This document shows positions 10,470-21,567 of a stretch of DNA of 64,000 nt, piece by piece (position 1 is the first letter of the stretch; each line of letters begins with the position of its first letter). Origin of the DNA: Dactylonectria macrodidyma (Eukaryota > Ascomycota > Sordariomycetes > Hypocreales > Nectriaceae). Position numbers and translations under genes: made by a program. Where the stretch lies: NCBI GenBank assembly GCA_020744425.1, contig JAGMUV010000035.1, positions 496,001-560,000 of the forward strand, in the 5' to 3' direction. Under the pieces are notes generated by a model. It was not told the DNA's origin and searched no databases. It was given only the letters and a program-made list of their open reading frames with translations.

Positions 10470-12821
10470 CTATGCTAACATGCCGCTTCGAAGCAGGTGC
10501 TTCTGGCATTCGATCGCTGCTACAGTGTCCGAACTGAGCCGATTCCGTTCATCTGTAATGACCTTCTTTGTTTGTGAAAAGACACGCTCACACTCGGCGC
10601 TCATTGCTGGACAACTAAACAAGTCAAACGCCATCTTCGATAGGACAGGGTAGTCAGGTGCATGGTGAACCCACCACTCCAGAGGGTCCTCAACATCCAG
10701 GTCTGCCTTATTAGTCCTAGCCATAAACTCATCCAGCTCAGACGTCAGTCTTGCCCGCTTCTTTCCCCGTGTAGCTGACCCCATAGTGACGGCAAGCCTC
10801 TGACGGCGCTTACGAGCCTGCTGGAGTGGATCGAGTGTCATATTGTCATTTACAATATCCTTCTCCTCTCGCTCCTCCAGGTCCATCTCCTGTCGTGCTC
10901 CGTCCATTAGGTCAGCCTCTTCTGCTGCCTCGTATTGTGCAAATACCTCCTGCACCACTCTCTTTGCCCCACTGATCCATTGCTTATTGTGACTCCATTC
11001 AAGCTCAAAGTACGTGAACTTATTGGCCGGATGCAAGGCAACTGCGCATCGATATGCAGGGCTGGAGTCTGTGAGGCCGAAATACTCCTCAAGCTTGACA
11101 CGAGCAGCATCAATAGCATGGGAATAGTATGTTGACACCACGTCAGGGTGATCATCTGCGAACTTCCCAGCCTCTTGGAGCTTCTTGAAAAGCACATCCA
11201 GCGACTCGATAATCTCGTGCAGTGAGCCATGTGATCCTTCCGAGCCAGCTTTGTTCGCTCGGCCTTCCATGCGTTTTGTTAGATCCTTGAAAGGTTTGAG
11301 GATATTGAGGAAGTGGTCCAGATCGACCCAATCCTGTGGAGTCAGGATATCTTGTGAGATATCATATCCTTCGGCGCCGACGTGGCGATAGTTGAGAAAG
11401 AATAGATCAATGGCGTGGCGGAGTTTCAAAGCTCGTACAATCATGGAATATACAGAGTTCCAGCGGATACCACCATCGACCAGGACCCTAGTGTAGAGGT
11501 GTTCGATGCTGCCTTCCTCGTAGGCCTGTAGGATGTACTGTCTCAGCCGCTCCCGTCGCTGGTCGCTTCTGTTGATCCACACGCAGAAGTTGTGGAGCTT
11601 GCCAATACAGCTTTGCTTCCTCCATATCTCAAACCGCTCGTCATCAGATGCAGCGCGGAGCTGTTTCTCCAGCTTGCTAACGCCCTGCCCAAAGAGTAGA
11701 GCTTTAACGATTAGGTTCAGCATATGGCCGACGCACCGAAGACGATTTTCGCGTCTGATTGTCGGGTACTGCTCTGCTAGCTCCTGAATGCATACATCGT
11801 TGCTTGTAGCGTTGTCCATCATGAAGAAGCCAATGATTGGCGAGACGTCGTAAAAATCGATGACGGTCGACAACACTTTGGCAATGTTCTCACCGGAATG
11901 AGGACCCTTTAGAGGTGGGAGGTCTAGAAGAGCTGTTTGTAACTTGTGGCGCTCATCCAGGAAGTGAGCGACAACGGCAAGATAGTTTGTCCCTTCTTCA
12001 GATGTCCATGCATCCATCGAGATATGGACCTTGCTTTTGGCGGAATGGAGCTTTGCCCTTAGCCAAAAGCGTCTCCCAGCATCGCCAACCCACTTCTCTT
12101 TGATCCAACTGCTAAGAGTAGACGGGCTTTTGGGAAGGATCTTGTCAATGTCTTCGAGATAATTGGTAAAAATCTCATTCGTGCGCTGATGAGTCGCTTG
12201 ACGAAATGTGAGGTCAAGGTCAATCACCCAGTCAGTAAAATCGTCCTTGAATTTCAGGTCGCTGAACACCAGGCGCCGGCTTCCGAGGTATGGCGTGAGG
12301 CTTGCTGTCCTCTTAGCTATGCTGAAAGGATCGGATCCTGCTGCTTTGTAGCCAAATTCTTCCAGTCTGTGTTGCTGTTTCAGGTGGTAATTGATGCTGG
12401 TCGTGCTCTCACTGGCAAACAGCGCAGCATCGTGACGGCCACTAATATGGCAATACTTGCACAACCAATACTTATTGTTCCCGTCCGTTGTAAGTTGAGC
12501 GCCGTGCCTGTAGATTGCTGAAGGCTGGGATTTGGAGTTGATGACGCGCTTATGGGGCTGGCGGTATCGAATGGATGGTACTGGCTTCCTGTCATAGCGG
12601 ATTTTGTCCCAGTCGATAGGGAAAAGGCACTGAGAGGCGTCCGGCATCCCTCTTTCGTCAGAAGGCGTCGAACGAGGGGTCTCGTCATTAGCCACATTGG
12701 TTCGAGTTGAGGCGGAGACAGGAGTGCTCGACCGGGAGGGAGTGAGCGACTCGGAAGGAGTCCTAGGAGGGATGGTTTCTTCGAGCCTTCCATGAGACCT
12801 GAAGAATGGATGCGAAGACAT
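10470..12821 (-). CDS. hAT-family transposase, apparently intact, 783 aa
   Basis: A single uninterrupted minus-strand frame. The frame is open further upstream, but the first ATG is at 12821 (MSSHPFFRSHG). Domains in order: a Ser/Pro-rich N-terminal tail; a BED-type zinc finger (WLCKYC...NYHLKQQH, about residues 120-160); the RNase H-like core, with the first acidic site in HISMDAWTSEEGTNY and a second in FFMMDNATSNDVC, followed by CVGHMLNLIVKALL; an insertion domain; and the C-terminal dimerisation segment, CPAMSAECERVFSQTKKVIT. All motifs expected of an active hAT enzyme are present. It would bind and cut the ends at 10305 and 23975. The stop codon lies 165 bp from the left terminus, a spacing close to the other two hAT ends in this window. 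The Helitron-containing insert begins about 130 bp upstream of the start codon and may have displaced the promoter. Confidence 0.9.
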   Translation of the reverse strand: MSSHPFFRSHGRLEETIPPRTPSESLTPSRSSTPVSASTRTNVANDETPRSTPSDERGMPDASQCLFPIDWDKIRYDRKPVPSIRYRQPHKRVINSKSQPSAIYRHGAQLTTDGNNKYWLCKYCHISGRHDAALFASESTTSINYHLKQQHRLEEFGYKAAGSDPFSIAKRTASLTPYLGSRRLVFSDLKFKDDFTDWVIDLDLTFRQATHQRTNEIFTNYLEDIDKILPKSPSTLSSWIKEKWVGDAGRRFWLRAKLHSAKSKVHISMDAWTSEEGTNYLAVVAHFLDERHKLQTALLDLPPLKGPHSGENIAKVLSTVIDFYDVSPIIGFFMMDNATSNDVCIQELAEQYPTIRRENRLRCVGHMLNLIVKALLFGQGVSKLEKQLRAASDDERFEIWRKQSCIGKLHNFCVWINRSDQRRERLRQYILQAYEEGSIEHLYTRVLVDGGIRWNSVYSMIVRALKLRHAIDLFFLNYRHVGAEGYDISQDILTPQDWVDLDHFLNILKPFKDLTKRMEGRANKAGSEGSHGSLHEIIESLDVLFKKLQEAGKFADDHPDVVSTYYSHAIDAARVKLEEYFGLTDSSPAYRCAVALHPANKFTYFELEWSHNKQWISGAKRVVQEVFAQYEAAEEADLMDGARQEMDLEEREEKDIVNDNMTLDPLQQARKRRQRLAVTMGSATRGKKRARLTSELDEFMARTNKADLDVEDPLEWWVHHAPDYPVLSKMAFDLFSCPAMSAECERVFSQTKKVITDERNRLSSDTVAAIECQKHLLRSGMLA

Positions 12822-12937
12822 ATTTAAGATGGTAGGATCACTGGGCCAAATCGGCAATCTTGGCTTTGCGGAAAGTTTGCCTTTCGGTACGAAAGGTCTT
12901 CTTAAGCTCTGGGATTTTTCACCCCCCAAAATCCTGA

Positions 12938-12950
12938 TTACCCGATTCGG
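12938..12950. repeat. 13-bp direct repeat, left copy (TTACCCGATTCGG)
   Basis: TTACCCGATTCGG occurs here and again at 23814-23826, in the same orientation. Between them lie the Helitron and its neighbouring gene; outside them lies only hAT-type sequence. The core CCGATTCGG is itself an imperfect palindrome. Directly inside this copy is the small hairpin GTGCA-AC-TGCAC. It is either a duplication made on insertion of the Helitron segment or a hAT subterminal motif present twice. Confidence 0.7.
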
Positions 12951-13104
12951 AAGTGCAACTGCACCTCTTGTTGGCCCGGATTAATACCACACCCGGGTCC
13001 CTCTATTGGCCCGAATCCTCCCACTCTCATTTGCAAGTCTTCATTGGCTGGGATTTGGAATACCTGACTGTTCCTTGGATTGGCTATCTAAATTATAAAC
13101 TATA

Positions 13105-16100
13105 TTATTGCTCGTATTGTGCGGGTGGGTGCAATAATGATGACCGCGCCTCGTTTAATGTTCTCCCGCACAATTGCTCCAGCCTAGCCTCGCCATCAAA
13201 CATTTCCTGTGGTATTCTATTCCCGACTATATCCTCCACACGCGCCTTTGACAGCAATATAATACCATCCAGCGATTTGCACCGCGATAGCTGCACATAC
13301 AGGCTATATGGATCGCACTTTCGTGGCTCGAGTTGTCCAGTCTTGGTGTTCAGCTTTGTCCCGGTTCCTCGCAGCTCCAGCGCAATCTGGAGGAGGGTTT
13401 CGCCTTGGATTTTGTAATCGGTGCATGCGAATGCCGCAGTGCAGGGAAGTCCTCGGCGGCTCACATTATGCCTCTGCCAAGGCCTCTTCTTGACCCTCTT
13501 CTTCTTTTCGATTGGTATTTGGGCACTCGTTGGAGTAAGCAGGATTGTGCCTGGTGGCATGTCATCAAATTCGAACTTCTTGGTTGACTCGGACGACAGG
13601 ATGATGCCGGCAGGCGGTCCAAAGTGGAGGATGATATTCGGGGCGAGTTGATAGCCTGGGAATCTTTTGCTGTCTGGTATAACTTCTAGCGCTGTGTACT
13701 TGGCGCCATTCACGAGCTTGAGGCCTGGGTTTATATTCATGGTCACCACAACCGGCATACCAGGCACGAACATGAATGTGGCCGGCACACAGATCTTACT
13801 GTCATCCCCGACGCTGGCCATAAGCGTAGCTTCTTCCTCCGTTACCGGCAATGTATTGGGTTTGCCCCAACGGTGCTCGGATAGAAATATCCGGACTGGC
13901 TTCTGTTCGTTCCTCTGGAAGGCCAAAACGCCATCCATGTTCAGGCACCACCTGGTGCTATTGAGCGGTGTAACTACTGTGATGCCCTTGCTCCATGGTA
14001 TGGCTCGGCCTTCTTGAAAGCACCGGCTATTAAGAAGCTCCATGTCGGACTCGTCTTGCTGCCCCTGTCGGATCCGAGTCAGCAGCCGCTGCAGCTCCGG
14101 GTCCCCCGCTGCGCGCACCTGTTCGGTGAGCATAACGACGGTGGTAAATCGAGCCCAGAGTGCGTGCGCCCTCATTTCGTCCGCAATCCTGAGGGCGGAC
14201 CATGGCGTCAATAGCGACTTGTTTTGCACTGGGCGAAACTGGTGGAAATCTCCTGATAGTAGCACCACTGGGATGCCGCCAAAATCTTGATTCGATCCTC
14301 GGGAGGCGCAAAGTCGCTTGTTGATGTCGGAGAGCGTCTGGAGGCCCAACAGGCTCGCCTCGTCAATGATGAGCAGCCACTTTTCTCTCCATCTTCTTCG
14401 AGCATCACCGTCCACGTAGGTTACCGTGCTGCCATCGTCGGCATTGCTACCGGATGCGTTGGGCTGCATCCCACAGGCGGAGTGAATAGTCACGCCGTTG
14501 ATCCGCGCTGCTGCGGCCCCCGATGTCGCCGTCATAAGCAGCCTGTGTGATATGCCTTTGCTGGCGAACAATTCCGCCAACGCCTCGATGACCCTGGATT
14601 TCCCGGTGCCGCCCTCTCCACCTAGGAACTCACACAGTTGTGCATTATGATTGTTCTCGGCATTGCTGCTATTGACGTTATCGCTGTCATCTTCGTCCGG
14701 GATGGTATCGAGATGGCGACACACTAAAAGGAAGGCAATTTCCTGCCGCTCGTTCAACGTGAACTTCCTTGCAATCTCCCGACCGGCTTGGAGGAATGTT
14801 GTCGACGGTCCAAAGGCGACCCTGGCACTGGGTCTCTGAGTGTTCCGGGTGTCTGTTTCTGACATTTCTATAATATCTTCTCCCGCCCCCGCGAAGGTAT
14901 GGTTCAGTGATGCTTCTGCGCCGGCAGCTGTGTTCTGCGTGATCTGAACTCCATCAGAGCCTTGGATTCTTTTCACAATTTCCTTGTCAGCTTGATCCTG
15001 CTTGCTCTTGATTCCTCTAAGCTGACGTTGCGTTGGGAGCTCGCTCCTGGCTACCATGGTTGGCTGGCACTGCTCTGGGTTCTCTGCGGAAGCGACAGTC
15101 TCGACATCATCCGCAAATTCGGGGATGTCTGCTTGAGCTTCGCGGAGCTGATCTAGCATCTTCAAAAGATGCTCCGAACCAGCGGTCACCTGGTTAGGGG
15201 CCGTAGCACCTCGTACTGTCTCAATCAATCGGCCAAGCTGGCCAAGCTGGTCTGGGCGATATGCTTTTACTGGGCCTGTAGGATCTTGGAGATCATATCC
15301 CATAGCGTCGATATCATCCAAAACGGCGTCGTCCCCCGCAGCCGCCCACTGCTTTGCATCTCGCCGCGCATCTTCCGCTGATCGCTTCAAGAGCTGGATG
15401 TTGCCTGCGATAGTCTGGAGTCTTTTGGGGAGTCGCCGTCTCCAGTGCTCCCAGATTTCGTTGATGTCACCAGACGCTGCTGTAATAAATTTCTCCCATG
15501 GTACGAAGAGTGCAAGGTGCTGTACTGCAGCTCTAGTACTAATATCAGTACATGCTCTTTGTTTATCTGTACTGTTAGATGGCTTGTGCTTACCTGCGGT
15601 ATTTGTCTGCGTTTGTGTCAATATCAAAGTCCATATCGAGAAAGCCGTTAATGCACGGCACTGCATACTTCCCCGGGGGTCTTAGAACTTGCACCCAGTC
15701 CCTTCCCGGCTTCCAGTCCATTTCAAATTCTATCTTCACCAACTCCTTGGGAGATGAATCTATCCTCTTTTGTAATGTAACAAGCGACACGTAGTCATAG
15801 AAGCATAATGTCTGCAGCACCTCTCCACGGTGGTGGTAAGCTTCAATGTATGGTAGCTTCTTGCCATTGCTTCCCACCAAGACCCTCTCAGCGCAGGCTT
15901 CCGCGCCGTTGCCGTTGCCGTTGCTGTTGCCATTGCCACCTATGTTCTCGATAGGTCGATCATCGTCGTTGCCTAAAGTGCTACTGCATTGCTGGAGATA
16001 CTGCCAGCGTCGGAGTATTGCCCAGTATATCATTGTCATATTCACATATGACCATTGTTTGGTACTCGAGAACTCACTTGGGTAATCCAAGAAGTGCGCA

Positions 16101-19100
16101 ATTACCTCCACCTGCGATAATGGCCTCTCGGTGAATATTCTGTTTGCAATTCTCATCAGATACTGGCGGTTTATATTTGCCTTGGCTTCGTAGTTTGCAG
16201 TTGTTGCACCAAGCCCGACGGCGCGGGTTGTGCTGATACTCGGAAAGAGCTCTGCTGCTATGGCCACTCTCTTCCAGATCGGATCTTCGATTTTTGTGGC
16301 GTAGTTTGTCAAGTAGTATATCAGCGCCATTGTCTTGCTTTGGGTTCCGATGAAGGAGATGTCGTGATTGTGCCGCAACCCAACCGCCATTGACTTGTTC
16401 CATCGGTTGATCATGGGATGTGAGCGTTGGAGCCGAAGTATACCATCCGCGCCAAATTCGCTTTTTGTAAAGAGCTTCCAAGGCGCATGGAATCGACACG
16501 TGGGCTTCTTTTCTCCCTCCTTGATATGAGAGTATTTGACACAAGTTGCAGTGTGGACATGCATCTGGACCCTGCCCGCGCAAAAGTGGGCTTCATCGTC
16601 AAACTGTTCAGAGAAGCGCCCCGTATCGATCATCAAGTGGGATATGTTGTCGTAAACTACCCTACTCTCGCTCTCCTCACTAAAGGCAGCGGATTCGTCC
16701 AGATCCTAGATAATAGTTTAGCTTCCGACCTACGTTGGCCTTTGGTTATATGGATATATGGATCACATACCTCGGTAAAGACAGAATCGACATATTTCAG
16801 GATTCCTTCCCGTTCCATCGCCGCACTCTCATCATCCTCCCCGTTTCCATGAGCACCGATGAACTCCCCGAGCTCCAAGTTCCCTTCGAGCCATAGCAAA
16901 CCATGGACATGAAGAGCACCGCGTTCGTTGGTCTCGACAGCGGCAAAATACTGTCCAATCCGACCAAACACAGATTCCTCCCCAACCTTGACGTAATGCT
17001 CAAAGAACATCTCTACTTCGCGGTGGAAGAAGATGGCAGAGCTTATGGGGTCAGTTATCGCCAGCTTCACTCTCTCATACCTATCCTGAAGGGCCAGAAG
17101 CAGGGTTGCTTCCGCGGCAGCCTTGTCCTCCTTTCGGTATGCCGCCAGACGTAGTTTTACCGGGTTCGTAATGTCATTAGGGTTCAGCGTAAACCAAATC
17201 GCCGGTATACCGTATCTGATGATGAGCGCTTTAATCTTTCTGCGCATGGCTAGCCGCGACTCCTGCGACATGGCCTGTTTGTAGCCAAAGTATGAAATGT
17301 ATCGCAGGAGCTTTTTGATATCTTCATCTCGGGTGCTCCCGCCAGCCTCTAACTCCTTTTGCGCTTCCGCCAGTCTCTCTGGTGTTAACGACTGAATGAT
17401 TCTCTCAACCTCAGGAAAATCGTTCCGTCGCACGCTCACCATACTTACTCCTCTATTCCTAGACCGAACCTCTATGTTGAAGACTAGGAATGAAAATGCC
17501 GGATGATTGGCAAAGCGACCACCATGTCGTTGCAGCACTTTCTGCATCCATGCGTGAAGTCCGAGGTTACGTGTTGGCGGAATCGCATCCTCTCCACCCT
17601 CCCCACCCTCTCCAATACTGTCTCTATCACGGACATGACCTGTGAGCTGGACACTGTTCTTCCACAGCGCCGATTCCATCTCTTCCTTACACCGTGGCCC
17701 ACCGAAACCGAACGGGAATAGTGTTGGAAATGCTTTTGCAAGATGCCAGAGATCATTGACATCTGCAAACTCATTGCCTCTTGAAATGTGAATGTATGGC
17801 TGAAGGTGCGAACCCTGCGCGCTCCCAGCCGGCGGGTTGGGCGGCTGTGCTTGCGCATTTGTCTGTCCACCTCTGATTGTATCAATGGCAAATTGCAGTT
17901 TATCGGCATCGGTTGCTCGCGGTGCTGTATCCAGTGGAAACATACCAGATGCAAGGATCTCATCAAGAAAGCTTCCCATGCCCTCATATTCGAGCTCCTC
18001 CCGACTGCGCTCGTCATAGAGCTGCTCATCCTCGTCGTAACTTACATCATTCTCATCATACGCTCTGCCTAGCCCGTCCACAATCTGTTCGAGTGACTGG
18101 GGCTCAGTGTCATCCATTCCACGTTCTGCCGGGGGCACGATGTGCGCTGTTCGCGTTTCTTCCCATGCCGATGGTTCATCTCTCTCTATCCTGTCATAGA
18201 TCCCGCTCGGAACCCCGTGCGCCGGCTCTCCCCAACTATCCAACTCGGCTGTGTCGATTTCGATATGCCGATAGTGGGGGTTAAATTCTTTTAGCCAAAG
18301 CAACGCCCGTTCCACAGCCCCTCGCCTGACTGAGAGCAACTTGGATAGATCGCTGGGGGCTGGTCTCTGCGGCCCGTGCCAGGATATATGGATGTCCTCC
18401 AAAGATTGTAGAAGCGGATGTGGTAGTACTGTGGTTACCAAGTCTTGAACACTGTTTGGAAACACAGTTATATGACCCTTCACATGGCGTGCATATGCCG
18501 TACTCTGTTTGGTGCTTTTTGTCACTTTGATTCTTGCAACGAAGCCGAAATGGGTGTTGAGTGCAATCAGCTTCTCCTCAACCAATGTCAAGTCTCTGAG
18601 AGCATCCGGGTACATGTGCTCGCAACCAAGTGCTTGATGCAAGTTCCCGCCCCGCGCCATATTGCATTCGCGGATCTTCATGGCACAGTTTTCGCAGCTC
18701 GGTATAGCCTTGCCAACAGGGAAGCAATGTGGACATGAATACGTGCGGCAGCTCTTCATCGCTGCGCTATTTGTCCACTCTTCCCAGCTAAGCTCTTTTA
18801 TCTCCATCATGCTGATCTTCTGATAGCATATCATGCATGTGTGTATGGGTAGGGTGTCCATGTTGTGAAATGCTTGATAAAAGTCCATGACTGTGGATAT
18901 ATTCCTCTCACGGGGGACCGGCTTACGCCAATCCTTTGTGTACGATATTCTCTCCTTCTCTGTAAATTCATCTTCCAGATGCTTAATAGCTCTCTTGAAT
19001 GCCTGGGTTTGCTCTTCAAGGTTGCTATTCTCAACCCGTCTTCGATTTTGCCTTTTGTTTTGTTCTTGTCCTTGTTGATCAGCCTTACGCTTGGCGACAA

Positions 19101-20079
19101 GTTCTTGTTGGCCATGTTGATCCACATCTGAAAAGCTTAGAATGCTCATACTTTGCTGCACGCCGAGTGCATTGAGCGGGTAATATTGGCTCGCGGTGGT
19201 TATCTCTGTAGCCTGTGTGTTGTTTGGTGCTATGAGCGGTTGCGCTGGTACAGGTTTTAGTTGCTGTTCTTGTTGCGGCCTCCTTTTCTGACGTCGTGGA
19301 GCATTAGATGGCAACTGGGAACTGGCTGGAGGGGTCCCAACGGCAACCAGTGGTCTTTGCTGTTGGGCTTGTCTCCGTTGCCTCCAGTTTCTTTCCCGGG
19401 CATCTTTCCGCCTTGATGCACGAGAAGTTCGCGGTTTGCCTCTTGATCTTGGAGGCACCTGTATTGGTGTCGTACTCCTTGGCGGCGGTCGACTCATCCG
19501 GCTTTCAGGTCCCCGTATTTGAGTATTGATGGTGTCGGCTTGGTATGCACTTGGCTGATGTTCCTGCACCCGGTTTCCTTCTCCAACATCTCTCCGCCTT
19601 GGTACACGAGAACCTCGCGGTCTGCCTCTTTTTCTTGGAGGCACTTGTATCGGCGTCGTGCTCCCTGGTGGTGGCCGACTCATCCAGTTTCCTGCCGCCT
19701 GTGTTTGCGCATTGGCATTGTCGATTTGATTTACACTTGATCGGTATTGTTGGTGATTACCTGGTTTGCTTGATTGGCCAGTTGATTGTGATCCCTCTAG
19801 TGCCGGGTCTATAGGTACGGTTTCTGGAAAATCACCAGGTGTACTCGGTTGGACAGTAGCGTGTGACTTCCTTAATGCCAGGCCCACAGGCTGCACATCC
19901 GGAACACGATCGGATATGCTTGGTTGGACAGTAGAATGTGATTCTCTTGGTGTTGCGTTTGTATTCCAGTTTGTCGCACCAAAAATATCATTGTATGTCT
20001 TCAGCCCGACACTGCTGACTGTGCCGCCAGGCGTTTGACCACGCAACCTTTCAAGTAGAGCAGATAATGACGGATCCAT
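13105..20079 (-). CDS. Helitron Rep/helicase (RepHel), three exons, 2,284 aa
   Basis: Exons on the minus strand are 16771-20079, 15594-16705 and 13105-15538. Introns of 65 bp (donor GTATGTG, acceptor TATCTAG) and 55 bp (donor GTAAGC, acceptor TATTAG) restore one frame from ATG to stop. The N-terminal 350 residues are Pro/Arg/Gln-rich and disordered. A region with Cys-rich motifs follows (HTCMICYQK, CPHCFPVGKAIPSCENC). The Helitron Rep domain comes next, with the HUH motif in ALHVHGLLWLEG near residue 1055. The tyrosine motif is ALIYYLTNYATK near 1233. A PIF1-type helicase follows, with Walker A GGEGGTGKS near 1783, Walker B LLIIDEASLL and the C-terminal motif QLSRCKSLDGIILL. Rep nicks and joins DNA in rolling-circle transposition and the helicase unwinds it. 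No stop or frameshift is seen, so it may be autonomous. Helitron termini were not pinned down. Confidence 0.92.
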
Positions 20080-20430
20080 TACAAGATAGGATACGTACGA
20101 ATATTCTTAGGGTGTTTAATTAGGGTGTTTAATCATATGTATTAAGCCAAATAGTATTATAAATATGAATGATAAAGGTTGATACCATTCACAATGCTGT
20201 TTTGTGATCGGTACATTTTGGGGCAGATTTCGATTCTCCCACACCAGCCGGTCCTACTCTGCTCTTGATCCAATTCTATCCCGATACTCCCACGTCATCT
20301 TTATCTCTATTATACCTATCAAACTATATGATAATATCGTCTATCGTCATTGTCTTGACCCTCCTACCAATAAATAAAAGGTCTATCCCACCACGGTCTT
20401 CTTTACTCTTCCAATTTCATCCCAATATCG

Positions 20431-20852
20431 GACTTGATTATTCATCCCGTCATCTACTCGGAGCATCATCACACCGACATACCAATAGAGCATCATATTC
20501 CTCCACCCTCTTACTTTCGTGATGATTAACTTCGGGCTTGATTATTCATTCCATCATCCACTCGGAGCATTATCACACCGGCATACCAGTAGAGCATCAT
20601 ACTCCTACACCTTCTTATTCTTCTAACATTAATAACATCGGGCTTGATTATTCATCCCATTATCTGGTCGGAGCATCATCACACCGGCATACCAGTAGAG
20701 CATCATACTCCTACACCCTCTTATTCTTCTAACATTAATAACATCGGGCTTCATTATTTATCCCATTATCTAGTCGGAATGCTATTACACCGGTATACCA
20801 GTACGGCATCATACTCCCCCACCCTCTTATTCATATGGTCGCTGCAGTATTG
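20431..20852. repeat. Tandem repeat, about 4 copies of 104-106 bp
   Basis: Copies begin at 20431, 20535, 20641 and 20747, each starting GRCTTGATTATTCAT (the last is diverged) and containing TCGGAGCATCATCACACCGG followed by a CATACCAGTAGAGCATCATA-type block. The middle two are nearly identical. Short frames run through the array, but their similarity reflects the repeat and not a protein. Confidence 0.9.
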
Positions 20853-21024
20853 ATATACCAATAGATCAAAATATCCCTTCACCCTCTTTCGTTGTAATGG
20901 TAACATCGATGGGCACTTATGTGATTGATATAATACACACCACGTTATTTCATCTACCTATCAAATACTGCTCAGCTCTCATACTTTCTTTTTTTTCTTC
21001 TTTTTTCATGCATTAATTTCTTAG

Positions 21025-21305
21025 TCAATCCTTTGTAATCATAGAAGAAGCAATTCTGTTCAACAGCTACGTTGATTGATCAATTCCGCTGTGCAAGTAT
21101 CCACTTGACAGGCATCAAGGTTCTTACCTCAAGACGCTTTACTGCGATCGGCGACATGTGCTGACGTTTTGGCCAATCCTTTGTACTCATGGAAAAGGCA
21201 GATCTGTTCACCATCTATCTTAATTGATCAATTCAATTGTGCGAGTATCCACATCGACAGGGATAGTAGCTCTTGGCTGAAAATGTTGGATGGAGATCGG
21301 CGATG
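21025..21305. repeat. Imperfect tandem duplication, about 147-bp period
   Basis: The block around CAATCCTTTGTAATCAT (near 21028) is followed by AGCAATTCTGTTCA, TTGATCAATTC and GATCGGCGACATG. It is repeated in the same order, with mismatches, from about 21175 (CAATCCTTTGTACTCAT ... GATCGGCGATGCC). It lies in the presumed divergent promoter region, so the copies may be regulatory or simply a decayed duplication. Confidence 0.65.
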
Positions 21306-21463
21306 CCACATCCTCTCTGCGCAATGAAATACAGTATCTTTACCAAGTGGTATCAATCTTCGCATTGTATATACTATATCATTTAATCGATTATAAATAT
21401 CAGATGTGTTTCTTCTTTCTTCTGTACATTTGCATGCCAATCTTACAGGCTTATCTTACAATT

Positions 21464-21464
21464 A

Positions 21465-21502
<38 letters not shown>

Positions 21503-21503
21503 A
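21464..21503. repeat. Compound microsatellite (CT)n(CA)n
   Basis: About 25 bases of CT repeat run directly into about 13 bases of CA repeat, 65 bp upstream of the start codon at 21568. Pyrimidine tracts just upstream of start codons are common in fungal promoters. Confidence 0.95.
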
Positions 21504-21567
21504 AGTCGTAATCTTAACTGCTCTCCCATTTTTTTTTTTTGTGAAACATTTGCTAGTTCAATATATC

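Larger units (their letters stand above)
20080..21567. promoter_or_regulatory. Divergent intergenic region between Helitron gene and 463-aa gene
   Basis: About 1.5 kb separates the start of the Helitron gene (minus) from the start of the plus-strand gene at 21568. It contains no gene. It holds a 4-copy tandem repeat, an imperfect 147-bp duplication and a (CT)n(CA)n tract, listed separately. It presumably contains both promoters, and perhaps the Helitron 5' end if the plus-strand gene is not part of the Helitron. Confidence 0.5.

Noticed and set aside
16074..16583. 169-codon minus-strand frame inside the Helitron gene
   Set aside because: Shadow frame of the RepHel exon 2; the spliced model explains the sequence fully.
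20265..20853. Short plus-strand frames with repeated peptide blocks
   Set aside because: The apparent protein repeat is caused by the 104-106 bp tandem DNA repeat. There is no start context or domain.
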